A DNA stretch of 64,000 nt from Magnaporthiopsis rhizophila (lineage: Eukaryota > Ascomycota > Sordariomycetes > Magnaporthales > Magnaporthaceae), in contig PYSS01000152.1 of NCBI GenBank assembly GCA_003049465.1, positions 1 to 64,000 on the forward strand, given 5' to 3'. A model generated the notes under the pieces. The model worked only from the letters and a program-made list of their open reading frames with translations. It had not been told where the DNA came from and ran no database searches. Each line of letters opens with the position of its first letter. Position 1 is the stretch's first letter. Below, one piece after another: positions 11,917-22,191 of this stretch. Both the position numbers and the translations under genes were made by a program.

Positions 11917-12256
11917 GCAACACGGTGATAGCAGTAGTCACACGCATTGAAAGGTTTCTTTGTTTGAGCCACGTTTATCATGCAGTCGTGCAAAATGTGC
12001 ATTGCACACAGATGCTATTCAGCTATTTCGTCTTGCGGAACCTCTCAGGGTGTATGCAAGGTCTGGGGATTATTTAAGAGCGAGTTAGTTTCCGCAACAC
12101 GGCGATAGCAATAATACCCTAGGTTGGAATCTTTTTGGTCCAGGCACAGGTAGCAACAGATAGTAATATACAACGCATGCAGTTGTGCCGCATGTGCTTT
12201 GCACACAGAGGCGGCTCGACTGTTTCGTCTCGCTGAACCTCTCGCGGTGCATTTAT
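11917..12256. repeat. Diverged direct duplication in the rsm25 3' region
   Basis: Two related copies, about 11917-12057 and 12094-12256, in the same orientation. Both open with GCAACACGG(T/C)GATAGCA. Both carry a core (11979-12052 and 12176-12249) that I align by eye at about 77% identity without gaps, including TTGCACACAGA and GAACCTCTC. The second copy has about 20 extra bases between anchor and core and ends within a few bases of the rsm25 stop codon. Confidence 0.75.
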
Positions 12257-13186
12257 GCTGGCGGCGGAATGACTTCGTCGATCGCGGCCTCAAGATCCTC
12301 GACTTCAACGTCATCCGCGGCGGTAGATCCGTATGAGGTGTACGCGGCGGCACGGGCGGCTTCTCTCTCCGTGTGCCGTTTTGCGGCCCACGCCTTCCAT
12401 CTCTCGAACTCGTGGTCCTCGAGCTCGGAGCCCACCTGCAGACGACTCTTGCCAAAGTAGGCGCCCATCATCATGGCCTCCTCGCGCGCTATCCTCCGCT
12501 CGATCTCCTCCTCCTGCCTCAGCGCGTAGAACTCGCGCCGTGCCTTGTCGTACGCCTCGTTCTTACTTAGAGGCTTCCTCTTGACCCACATCTTGCCCTT
12601 CTCCGGATCAAAGGGGTTCACTGGTTCTTCGCAGATATGGGAGTTGTGCATCAACCATAGCTGTCGCTGGATAACGCTGCGGTGGGTGAAGTTACGACGT
12701 GTCAGCGGGATCGGAGTTTACCGCCTTCCGCTCGCATTTAAAAGTGTGGGCATATGTCTAGCCGTGTTGCGCGAATGCTGCTTACCATTCACCAGACAGC
12801 GCGATGCCCGGCTGTGCGACGCCCTTGCTCCAGTCGCAGTACCACGAGTCTTTGCCGTCGACCTCGAGAATGACCCTCGGCCGGGCAAGCTCCCACGGAT
12901 GGTCCCTGTAGAACTCTTGCCGTAGCCTATCCTCCGGGTACACGATCTTCTGTGGTTTGAAGATGTTCTTCGGTTTCTTCGCTTTGGAGCTCCTCGACTT
13001 GGTTTTGACCTCAGAGTGCTGGACCGGCACGGGCCGTGTCATGAGCTCCGAGGGGGGGATGCTCTCGATGGCCTTGAGCCAATTTGGCGTAGACGGCTTC
13101 CCCCTTTCCCTGGGGCGGAAGGCGTCCAAAGACTGCCTCACTGCCCTGGCGACGTTGACCGCCCGGAGATCGCGGCCGCGGACCAT
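12253..13186 (-). CDS. rsm25: Mitochondrial small-subunit ribosomal protein mS23 (Rsm25)
   Basis: Component of the 37S mitochondrial ribosomal subunit. Exons on the minus strand: 13186-12786 and 12676-12253, with a 109-nt intron (GTAAGC donor, GCAG acceptor); 274 aa. The family signature spans the protein: KIVYPEDRLRQEFYRDHPWELARPRV, DWSK...QPG..LSGE, then across the junction CVIQRQLWLMH, then KNEAYDKARREFYALRQEEEIERRIAREEA and GSELEDHEFERWKAWA. Start chosen at 13186 because it has an excellent context (CCGCCATGG) and matches the short basic N-terminus usual in this family; the frame stays open upstream but has no ATG. Divergent from the PPR gene, with only 372 bp between starts. Confidence 0.92.
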
Positions 13187-13558
13187 GGCGGGCTTGGAGA
13201 GCGGAGGTTTTGCGACGGAGGCGGCCCCTGCGCAAACCGCAATCGAGGTGGTGGATGGTCTGCCTGAGCAGGATGGAGAAGGTTCGCTGGTTGCAGGGAC
13301 GACACTCAATGTCTGACGAGGCACTGCTGCCGTCCAGGGACCGACCGGCTTCAATTGCAGGCCCTGTTGCGATCAATTGAGCCAGCGCTTCGCCGAGCGA
13401 CGCTGGAAATTTGACCTCGTCGTCAAATGCTGCGCGACGTGGGTCCACCCAGCGAGCTGTCGAGTTGGGGCTGCCGCCGCCCTTGTTATCGATAAGGATG
13501 TAATTGTGTAAATTCTCCATCTGTCTGAACCTCCCGTCCGGGCTCACTGCCCGCCCAG
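13187..13558. promoter_or_regulatory. Divergent promoter between rsm25 and the PPR gene
   Basis: 372 bp between two oppositely oriented start codons of genes for mitochondrial proteins (496 bp if the PPR protein starts at its Met43). I see no TATA box. Confidence 0.55.
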
Positions 13559-15559
13559 ATGCCCTCAGATTTTGAGCTTGAAAATCCCGGACGCGTGGGG
13601 ACGCTGGACAGCGCAGCAAGCCCAAGCCTCTGGCAGCCTGGATACAGATGCTTTGAGGGCGCCCAACACAATGGTGGCCAGCTCATGAACCTCTCTAAAC
13701 GAATCGAAAGGTCGATATGCGGCACCAGGTTTCTGCAATGGCCATTACTAGGCCCACAACCTCGACCGGCATGCTGCGCCAAATTTGCGACGACCGGAGA
13801 GCGAGCACAGCCGTGCCCCTCTGCGAGGCCGTATCGCCGCCAGGCAGGACCGCCGTCCCTGCTGAGCAGCCGCGCGACCCGATTTAGAGGACCACACCTT
13901 CAGTGCTCCTCAGCACTGCACACGACCTGTCCTGCGGGCTCCAGCGATGGCTTCTTCACCCCTGACGCGGGCCTAGATAGTGCGGTTGTGAGCATAGAGG
14001 GCGCAGAAGATCGCACTGGGGATAGGGGATCCAATCCAACCGCAGCTCCTGACCACGACAGGCAGCCCACCAAGGAGGAGCTTCTGGCCATCGTGGGGCA
14101 TTATGACCCGGACGACACCGTCAGTGAGCATCTTCAGTTCGTCAGGGACCCCTATCTCCGCGGCTATGCACAACCCAACGGTCCTGTGATAACGACTCCT
14201 CCGGTACCCGACGATGCGCCTAAGCGCCCCAAAATCGAGTACAGATTTGTTCCCAGCGCGGAGGAGAAGAAGATCCTGATGCGCTTGCGGGGCGCAGTGG
14301 ACAAGCGCTTGGGGAACCCTGTTCCGGAGGACGACGCCAGCTCCGCGGCAGTGTATGCAGAATACACCAGGCTGGGCGAACCACAGCTTGCGCTTCAGCA
14401 CAAGAGACTTCGCCACGACCTTCTCCGCTCGTTGAGCCAGGGTGTGAAGCGAAATCCCAAGAATATGCTTCGCTACCTGTCTGTGGTCGGCACGGTGAAA
14501 AACTGCGGCTATGCGCTGTCGCGGGGCCAGTGGAACGCCGCCGTGTCCTTTGCGAGCCGCTACGTGGGCTCGTCGACCGAGACAGAGGTCGAGGCGGCCC
14601 TCGGCATCTGGCGCGAGATGGAGCACACGGCCAACGTCAAGGCCGACGGGGTCACTTTCAACATCCTGTTCGACGTCGCCACCAAGGCCGGCAACTTCAC
14701 ACTCGCCGAGATGCTGTACCGGGAGATGGAGAATCGGCGGATCCCCTTCAACCGCTACCACAACGTCTCCCTCATCTACTTCTTCGGCATGATGCTGAAC
14801 GCGGACGGCGTCAGGGCCGCATACCGCGAGATGGTGGAGGCGGGCGAGGTGATTGACAAGGTCGTGCTCAACTGCGTCATTGCCGGCCTCCTCCGGTGCG
14901 GCGACGAGGCCGGGGCCGAGCGCGTGTATGAAAAGATGAGGACGTGGCGCAGCAACAAGCGCTGGCGCCAACCCCAGGCCTACTCGACGCACAAGGCCGT
15001 CACCAAGGTGCTCATAATGTTTGCGCGCGTCGCGCGCGAGCACCCGGAGCTGCGGGGCGGCTTCCAGGTCGCGGCGCCCATGATGCCGGACCTGCAGACG
15101 TACCGGGTTCTGGTGCGCCACTACGGCGTCCGCGTCGGCCGCATCAGCGACGTGGCCCGCTACCTCGACGACATGACCTTCTTCCGCATCCCCCTGCACG
15201 GGAGCATCTTCCTAGCCCTCTTCAAGGCGTTTGCGCTGCACGGCTCCTCCAGCGTCGCCGACTGGGGCCCCGAGCGGCTCTTTGGCGTCTGGGAGGCGCT
15301 GCTCGGCGCGCTGGACAGCCAGAGCGAGGGCCTCTACGTCGACACGTGGCTCGTCTGCTGGGCCTTGCGCGCCTTTGCCAAGCTGGGCCAGCATCGTATG
15401 ATTCTCGACGTCTACGCCGAGCTCGGCGCTAGATGGAGTCTCGACGAGGAGAACAGGGAGTTTATGGTGCAGTTTCTACACCGATTCCTACGAAAACACA
15501 AGATAACCGTTCCGATCGAAGGGTCGCCCTCCCAAAGGCAGTGGACTTCCGGTGGCTAA
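13559..15559 (+). CDS. Pentatricopeptide repeat (PPR) protein, probably mitochondrial
   Basis: Intronless, 666 aa from the first ATG. A second in-frame ATG at 13685 (residue 43) begins an Arg-rich stretch with no acidic residues nearby (MNLSKRIERSICGTRFLQW), which looks like a mitochondrial presequence and may be the real start. Degenerate 35-residue helical repeats occupy about residues 360-640: VKADGVTFNILFDVATKAG, NFTLAEMLYREMENRRIP, GVRAAYREMVEAGEVIDKVVLN, EAGAERVYEKMRTW, and further repeats to MILDVYAELG. PPR proteins bind organellar RNA and direct its processing, stability or translation. The target cannot be inferred. It shares a divergent promoter with rsm25, which fits a role in mitochondrial gene expression. 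Confidence 0.88.
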   Translation: MPSDFELENPGRVGTLDSAASPSLWQPGYRCFEGAQHNGGQLMNLSKRIERSICGTRFLQWPLLGPQPRPACCAKFATTGERAQPCPSARPYRRQAGPPSLLSSRATRFRGPHLQCSSALHTTCPAGSSDGFFTPDAGLDSAVVSIEGAEDRTGDRGSNPTAAPDHDRQPTKEELLAIVGHYDPDDTVSEHLQFVRDPYLRGYAQPNGPVITTPPVPDDAPKRPKIEYRFVPSAEEKKILMRLRGAVDKRLGNPVPEDDASSAAVYAEYTRLGEPQLALQHKRLRHDLLRSLSQGVKRNPKNMLRYLSVVGTVKNCGYALSRGQWNAAVSFASRYVGSSTETEVEAALGIWREMEHTANVKADGVTFNILFDVATKAGNFTLAEMLYREMENRRIPFNRYHNVSLIYFFGMMLNADGVRAAYREMVEAGEVIDKVVLNCVIAGLLRCGDEAGAERVYEKMRTWRSNKRWRQPQAYSTHKAVTKVLIMFARVAREHPELRGGFQVAAPMMPDLQTYRVLVRHYGVRVGRISDVARYLDDMTFFRIPLHGSIFLALFKAFALHGSSSVADWGPERLFGVWEALLGALDSQSEGLYVDTWLVCWALRAFAKLGQHRMILDVYAELGARWSLDEENREFMVQFLHRFLRKHKITVPIEGSPSQRQWTSGG

Positions 15560-15959
15560 AGGAAATAAGGGTTTTGTAAAAATATAGTTAATATCTCACA
15601 TATATTGGCAACCGTGTCGATATTAGATGTTCATAATGAGATATTCACGTAAACAACAGCAACGTAGTGTGCGCCATGCACGACAAAGCAAGCTGCATGA
15701 GAGATCACGTTGTTCATTGGCATGGCTACTCATCCAAGGCATATCAGGCACCATTCAGCTGGCCCGGTCGTAAAACACTGGCAGTCGCCTCAAAGACATC
15801 TTACCAACAGAGGGGAATGCTGCTTGGTTGACAGCGTCTATTGGTGGCGTTATAAATACATCCCCCAAAGAACTTCCTCGTCCAACGCACTAGGCTGAGA
15901 CGGGCCAGGCGACAAGCAGCCAAGGCGTTCGAGTGATCCTTTGTATATGTTCAAGCCGC
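15560..15959. other. Intergenic, convergent 3' ends
   Basis: 400 AT-rich bases between the PPR gene and cox8, both ending here. Nothing else is seen. Confidence 0.5.
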
Positions 15960-16396
15960 TTATCTGGGCTTGTAGGTTTGCCAGGCTGCAAGGAGCAAGT
16001 ATTGTTAGCATCGTATTCCAATCGCACGAAAGCGCACACAGTCCATCCATTGGCGAGCACGAGGCAGCAGAAGCATAGCCAGCCTATCAATCTCTCTTCC
16101 CCACATCTCAATTCCTCCCCAAGGCAGATATAATTCCTCTCCAAGGCGGATATCTCTCTCTCCCACCCGAGATACGTACCAGCGATGCCGAAGGGGGCGA
16201 AGAAGCCAACGGTGGCGAAGGTCCAGAACTGGACGCCGAACCACTTGCTCTTTGGGTTGAAGGGGATGTTGGAGTAGGGGCCCTCCGGGTAGTGGTAGGG
16301 CGACGAGAGGCGGGCGCGGGTCGCGTGGAAGCCGCGGCGGCTGACGAGCGAGGTGGTGGTGCGCGAGGCGGCGCGGGCTCCGGCGGCCGCGATCAT
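15960..16396 (-). CDS. cox8: Cytochrome c oxidase subunit VIII (COX8/VIIc)
   Basis: Nuclear-encoded small subunit of respiratory complex IV. Exons on the minus strand: 16396-16180 and 15985-15960, with a 194-nt intron (GTACGT donor, GCTAAC branch, TTGCAG acceptor); 80 aa. The basic presequence (AAGARAASRTTTSLVSRRGFHATRAR) is followed by SPYHYPEGPYSNIPFNPKS and a single membrane helix (FWTFATVGFFAPFGIAA). The second exon supplies only AWQTYKPR and the stop, which completes the expected matrix-to-IMS tail. Without the splice the frame would run into unrelated sequence, so the tiny last exon is well supported. Confidence 0.93.
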
Positions 16397-16469
16397 CTGT
16401 GTGTTGGTTCCTCCGGTTAGGGGAGTTACAATTGGGCTGGCTTCCTTCGGCGGACACGGGCTGGCTCAC
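16397..16469 (-). other. cox8: Probable 5'-UTR intron of cox8
   Basis: Minus-strand donor GTGAGC at 16469, branch CCTAACC and acceptor CACAG ending at 16397, immediately before the ATG (73 nt). Splicing would place AAG directly before the start codon, giving a good context with A at -3. No upstream ATG precedes the donor in the nearby leader. Confidence 0.6.
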
Positions 16470-17060
16470 CTTGACGGTTGATTGAGAGGAGATTGTTCTG
16501 CAGCTGATAGTTATCTGGGGGGTTGCGACAGGCGCTCGTTTTCGTGGGTGACGTTGTGGAGAGGAGGTTCGTCAAGCTGCGGCCGAAAATGGTGTGACAT
16601 TTGCCAGGAGCCTGCCGGAGCTGCACTGGATAGTCCGTGCACAGTCAAGTCTGCCTGCAGGTACCACCAAGTACTTTTTACTCGGCTCGCGCCCACGCAT
16701 TTCAAATGCACAACCCGCTTCTAGATGATTCACTGCCCCTCCTCATTTAAGTGGAGAAAGATACATCGCGGTACTGCTACCAAAATCAATCCGCCTGCCC
16801 GTTTAAAGTCGCGCCGGCCTTTTTCTGCCATCCCCACCTTAACTTTTTTTTTCTCGTTCATCATTGATCGCATCGGCCGGGCTTGCATTGGGTGTAAATT
16901 CCACACGCCGAAATTCCCAGCCTGCTCGCGACAATTTGCACCAGGCCGCCTGCTTTTATTTTCCCACCTGACCTTCAGTCCGATCCATTCAAACACAGCT
17001 TCGCGTCACTGTTGTCAAGCCTCCAACTACACGGCCCTCGCGGCTGTGCGCGCCGCAAAC
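16470..17060. promoter_or_regulatory. Divergent promoter between cox8 and mtr4
   Basis: Upstream leader and promoter sequence of two divergent genes. The mtr4 side is open in frame with its CDS back to an ATG at 16725 but reads as pyrimidine-rich leader, not as protein. Confidence 0.5.
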
Positions 17061-20000
17061 ATGGATCTGTTCGATGTCTTCGACGAGCAGGCAGAGCCGC
17101 CGCCAGCCGACCCGGAGCGCAGATTGTTGGAACAGAAGCCCTCGGAGCAAAAGCCCAAGAAGCCCAAGCTAAAACCAAAAAAGGACAAGAGCAAGAAGCG
17201 CAAGGCTGACGGACATGTCAAGCTAGAGGAGTCGACGGAAGGACTGAGCCTCGAATCGGTTCCGGCCGACCCTGCCGCCGATGGGGACGTGGAGATGGGC
17301 AACGGCACGAAGGCCTCAGCCGACGGAGCTGCCGCCGCCGCCGAAGAGGAGTCGGGCTCGGACGACCACGGCGATAGCAAACGCCGAAAGAAAGAGGCCG
17401 AGGCTGAGCCTATCCTCACCGACTCGTTCGCGACCGCCGAGTCCAGGCAGGTCGCCCCCGTCGAAGGCTTCAGCGCGTCGGCGGGCGAGGAGGCCATTGT
17501 CCTGCAGCACAACGTCCAGCATCAGGTTGCGCTCCCGCCAGATCTCGACTATGTCTACGTGCCTCTGTCCCAGCACAAACCGCCCGACGAGCCGGCCCGG
17601 GTCTACCCCTTCAAGCTCGACCCGTTCCAGAGCATCTCAGTCGCCTCGATCGAGCGCGACGAGAGCGTGCTGGTCTCGGCCCACACCAGCGCCGGCAAGA
17701 CGGTGGTCGCCGAGTACGCCATCGCCCAGTGCCTGAAGAGGAATCAGAGGGTCATCTACACCTCCCCGATCAAGGCACTCAGCAACCAGAAGTACCGTGA
17801 GTTCCAGGCCGAGTTTGGCGACGTGGGTCTGATGACGGGAGACGTGACCATCAATCCCACAGCGAGCTGTCTCGTCATGACGACCGAGATTTTGCGGTCG
17901 ATGCTGTACCGCGGCTCCGAGATCATGCGCGAAGTTGCATGGGTCATCTTCGACGAGATCCACTACATGCGCGACGCCATCCGTGGCGTTGTTTGGGAGG
18001 AGACCATTATAATGCTTCCGGACAAGGTGCGCTACGTGTTCCTGTCCGCCACCATCCCCAACGCCTTCCAGTTCGCCGAGTGGATCGCAAAGATTCACAG
18101 GCAGGCCTGCCACGTCGTCTACACCGACTTCCGGCCGACCCCTCTTCAAAACTACTTCTTCCCGGCCGGCGGCGATGGCATCTACCTGGTTGTGGACGAG
18201 AATGGAGTTTTTCGAGAGAAGAACTTCAATGCTGCGATTGGCAGCATTGCGGAGAACAAGGCCAAAGACGCGGACGATCCCAGCGCACGCCAGACCGGCA
18301 GGGGCAAGAATAAGAAACCTCGGAAGGAGACGGGCCCCGACGCGAAAACGGACATCACCAAGATCGTCAAGATGATCATGAAGAAGGCATTCCACCCCGT
18401 CATCGTATTTAACTTTAGCAAGCGCGAGTGCGAGGCCCTAGCCCTCAAGGTCTCCACCATGAACTTCAACCACGAGTCCGAGCAGAAGCTGGTCCAGGAC
18501 ATCTTCGACAATGCGATAATGTCGCTTTCTGAGGAAGACCAGTCTCTGCCGCAGATTCAGCACCTGATTCCCCTTCTCAAGAAGGGCATCGGCGTGCATC
18601 ATGGCGGCCTGCTGCCCATCCTGAAGGAAACAATCGAGATCCTATTCCAGGAGGGTCTCATCAAGGTCCTCTTCGCAACCGAGACCTTTTCGATTGGTCT
18701 GAACATGCCCGCGAGGACAGTTGTTTTCAGTCAGGTGACCAAGTTTGACGGCGTTTCGGAGCGGCCGCTAACCACATCCGAGTACATTCAGATGGCAGGC
18801 CGTGCAGGTCGTCGTGGCCTGGATGATCGCGGTATCGTCATCATGATGATCGGCGAGCAGCTTCAGCCGGAGGTGGCCAAGGGCATCGTTGCCGGCCAGC
18901 AAGACCGTTTGAACTCGGCCTTCCACCTGGGATACAACATGATCCTCAACTTGCAACGCATCGAGACCGTCTCGCCCGAATACATGCTGGAGAGGTGTTT
19001 TTACCAGTTCCAAAACGCGGCCAGCGTCCCGGCGCTAGAGAAAAAGGTCAGAGATCTGCAGCAGGCGAAGGACGCCATGGTGATTCCCGACGAAGCCACA
19101 ATAAAAGACTACCACAATGTCCGTGTCCAGATCGAGGAGTACAAGAAGGACATGGAGGCCGTCATCCAACACCCGAACTACTGCTTGGAATTCATGCAGC
19201 CCGGCCGGCTTGTCAAGATCAAGACGCCCGATGGCGTCGACTTTGACTGGGGCGCTATTGTGAACTACACGAAGCGGAGAGACCCCAAGTTCGGAGAGCC
19301 TGAGTACTCTCCACAAGAGTCCTGCTTTATTGATGTGGCTCTTTTCGTTTCGCCGAATTCGGACGAGATCGCCCCAGGCAGGATCCCGAAGGAGGGACAT
19401 CTCATTGAGGGTGTCACACCGCGTAATTCTTCCGACGAGGGCAGGATCGAGGTCGTCCCGTGTCTGTTGACATGTCTTGTCGGCATCAGTCAGCTCAGGG
19501 TATTCATGCCCAAGGACATAAGCAGCAGGGAAGGGAAGAGCACCATCGGCAACGTTCTGGTCGAGGTTCACAACAGGTTTCCCGATGGCTTGCCTATCCT
19601 GGACCCTATCGAGACGATGGGTATCAAGGACGAATCCTTCAAGAAGCTCATGCGCAAAATCGAGGTCCTCGAATCCCGGCTCCTGTCGAACCCCCTCCAC
19701 CAGTCGCCGCACCTGCCCGAGCTCTGGGACCAGTACAAGGCCAAGGTCGAGCTTAGCAATCAGATCAAGGAGACCAAGAAATCCATCAACAAGGCGCACA
19801 GCATCGCCCAGCTGGACGAACTCAAGTCGCGCATGCGGGTGCTGCGGCGTCTGGGCTTCATAAACGATGCCGAGGTTGTGCAGATGAAGGCCCGAGTCGC
19901 ATGCGAGATCTCGTCGACCGAGGGCCACGAGCTCATCCTCGCCGAGCTGCTGTTCAACGGCTTCTTCAACGAGCTTACGCCGGAAGTATGCGCCGCCATC

Positions 20001-20472
20001 CTCAGCTGCTTCGTCTATGACGAGAAGATGGAGGCGCCGCCACTTAAGGAGGACCTGGAAAAGCTCGTGCGCGAAGTCCACGCGCAGGCCAAGACCATCG
20101 CGCGCATCAGCCGTGAGAGTAAGCTGGACATGCCAGACGAGAAGGTCGTCGCCAGCCTCAAGTGGCAGCTTATGGAGACTGTCCTGGCATGGGCGAAGGG
20201 GCGGCCCTTTATGGAGATATGGTAAGGCTTCACCTCATCCGTACCCACCTGCAAAGAACGAGACACATGCTGACCTTGCTTCTCAACACAGCAAAATGAA
20301 CAACTCATATGAGGGATCACTCGTGCGAATCATCCGTCGTCTGGAGGAGCTGCTCAGGCAGATGGCCGAGGCCGGCAAGGTCATGGGCAGTGAGGCACTA
20401 CAGAAGAAGTTCGACACGGCGCTGTCGCTGATTGCGAGAGACGTGGTGTCAGCGGCCAGTTTATACCTATAA
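17061..20472 (+). CDS. mtr4: Mtr4/Dob1 DExH RNA helicase, orthologue of Neurospora FRH
   Basis: ATP-dependent 3'-5' RNA helicase of the nuclear exosome and TRAMP complex. In Neurospora the same gene product (FRH) also binds the clock protein FRQ. Exons 17061-20221 and 20292-20472, with a 70-nt intron; 1113 aa. The acidic/basic N-terminal extension (residues 1-150) has Lys-rich stretches. Motif I AHTSAGKT is at 207-214, motif II DEIH at 298-301, motif III SATIPNA, then the C-terminal RecA domain with ATETFSIGLNMPARTV and MAGRAGRRGLD from residue 578. The arch/KOW region and DSHCT domain follow, ending EICKMNNSYEGSLVRIIRRLEELLRQM across the junction and the terminal SLYL. Length matches the family. 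ATG 17061 is chosen because the family N-terminus begins MDLFDVFDE. Confidence 0.97.
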
Positions 20473-21063
20473 TCGCATGGGTAGGTAGGTAGTCGGTCTT
20501 CTTCATCTTGCGCTTATTACTCTGCTTGCTGGTACCTAGACAATGTGGGAGAATGTAATGCAAGGCGTTCAGTTCTGTTTCTACCTATTGGGTCTGATGG
20601 CGCAGGGAAGTGTATCATCAGAACGTCTGAACTCAAGCCATCTGACGGTGATCTCCTCACGATGCTTCCTCATGACGGCGTTGCTTTTTTTCGTGCCGAA
20701 TTTGACTATCTGAAGGCTAGGATAGAGCTACGGTGCATCTCGGCTCTGTATGTCACAAGGTGGTCAGTATCTGATTGTAAATGGGGCACGCTTTCTGAGA
20801 CGTTACGTTCCCGACATCAGAGGGCTTAAACAAACTAAATGAGGTATCATTTGAACCATGTTCAAGACATGGCAAGAGAGAAGAAGCAGAATATTCTACT
20901 GGGTGTCTATCGGACCACACTTCGTCTAGGAGGGGCCAGTTGGTTAACTATATGCAAATCGCCAAACGCCAGAGGAGAACAAGAATGCCAGACGGACAGG
21001 GAAAACCAAACCGCCCAAAAGAAGCCACCCCGCCGCTGCCCAATCCATTATCAAGTCCCGCCG
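20473..21063. other. Intergenic, convergent 3' ends
   Basis: 591 bp between mtr4 and dsc3 with a GTAGGTAGGTAG repeat at 20481-20492, just after the mtr4 stop. No gene is seen. Confidence 0.5.
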
Positions 21064-22191
21064 TCACCTGTTCTCCCCCGATATGGCACGTATCATGCCG
21101 ATAGTAAGGCTCAACACGAATCCGAAGCTGACAAACACCTTCCACCTGCGGCTGTACAGCCCTTCCTCCCTGATGAGCCAGCCGAAGCTGCCGAGCGGCC
21201 AGACGAAGCCGATGAGCATGCCGCGGAGCAGCACGTCGACGACGCCGTTGAGGCCCAACTCATCCCCGCCGTCACCGCCGCCGCCGCCGCCGCCCTCCCC
21301 GTCAGCCCCGCCGCTACCATAGGCGCCACCCAGCCCAGGCTGGGAGCTGTTGTTGTTGTTGTCCATCCACGCATCCTCCATGGACCGCAGCGCGTCGGGC
21401 GACGGCATGGTGTCGGGCGTGTGGCGCGATGCCTGGATGGAGCGGAACTGGAGGCGCAGCTGGTTGACCTCGGCGGCGCTGAAGCCGGCGGCGAGGAGGC
21501 GGTCGAACCCGCGCGGCGCGTTCCTGTCTGCTGCCGCGACGGGACTGGCGGCAGAGTGGGAGTAGGAGGAAGGGGACGGCGACGGGGGGCGCGACGGCGA
21601 CGACGGCGGTGGTGGAAGTGTGGCTGCAACGGCGGCGGCGGCGGCCTCATCGGCCAGCTCGGCGTCGGTGAGGAGGTCGCCGATGGAGCAGTTGACGTAG
21701 ACGCGCGGCGGGGCGGGCGCGGCGCCCTCGACGGCCTTGCCCTTGCCATCGGTGGCGGTCGGGGATTTGGAGGATGAGGATGGGGGAGGTGGTAATGGCG
21801 GCGGCGGAAAGGAGGATGGCGGGGCGCCGGTGGCTGGCGGAGGCTGGCGCAGGACGCTGGACAAGACGGATTGGTCGGGCAGGATGCGCCCCGCGTGGAT
21901 GAAGCGCAGACGGCGCTGCGACGTGGGCTCCTCGAGGCGCGAGCGGATCAGGTGCTTGAGGGCGACGACAGTCGTGGTTGACGGACGCGGGATGTCGAGG
22001 TGCAGGTCGGGGAGGCTGGTGGAAAAGCGGATGGTCAGGAGCAGCGGCGGCGGCAGGGGCTGTAGCCGCGGCGAGGGCGGTGGGCTGCGGCCGTGGTGCC
22101 GGTGGTGGTGGCCATTCAGGTGCAGTGGTGGCCGCAGGCGCGCCGCCGACTTGATCGGCGACGAGCTGCTGCCGCCGCTTCCGCCGCTCAT
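21064..22191 (-). CDS. dsc3: DSC E3 ubiquitin ligase complex subunit 3 (Dsc3)
   Basis: Dsc3 belongs to the Golgi/endosomal DSC ubiquitin ligase that activates SREBP in many fungi and degrades membrane proteins. Intronless, 375 aa. After a Ser/His/Pro-rich N-terminus comes a ubiquitin-like fold (LLLTIRFSTSLPDLHLDIPRPS, VVALKHLIRSRLEEP, RRLRFIHAGRILPDQ). A long Pro/Ser-rich insert separates it from YVNCSIGDLLTDAEL. The conserved C-terminal domain contains PRGFDRLLAAGFSAAEVNQLRLQF, a poly-Asn/Gly linker and two membrane segments (VLLRGMLIGFVWPLGSFGWLI and VFVSFGFVLSLTIGMI). The domain order fits Dsc3 (DUF2407 family). The Pro/Ser insert in the ubiquitin-like region is long and probably disordered. 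Confidence 0.9.
   Translation of the reverse strand: MSGGSGGSSSSPIKSAARLRPPLHLNGHHHRHHGRSPPPSPRLQPLPPPLLLTIRFSTSLPDLHLDIPRPSTTTVVALKHLIRSRLEEPTSQRRLRFIHAGRILPDQSVLSSVLRQPPPATGAPPSSFPPPPLPPPPSSSSKSPTATDGKGKAVEGAAPAPPRVYVNCSIGDLLTDAELADEAAAAAVAATLPPPPSSPSRPPSPSPSSYSHSAASPVAAADRNAPRGFDRLLAAGFSAAEVNQLRLQFRSIQASRHTPDTMPSPDALRSMEDAWMDNNNNSSQPGLGGAYGSGGADGEGGGGGGGDGGDELGLNGVVDVLLRGMLIGFVWPLGSFGWLIREEGLYSRRWKVFVSFGFVLSLTIGMIRAISGENR

Noticed and set aside
13973..15199. 408-residue open frame antisense to the PPR gene
   Set aside because: Shadow of a GC-rich coding strand; composition is biased and no family features are seen.
17637..18395. 252-residue open frame antisense to the helicase core
   Set aside because: Same reason: a codon-bias shadow.
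19035..20081. 348-residue open frame antisense to mtr4
   Set aside because: The sense strand is an unmistakable helicase; the antisense frame has no protein-like features.
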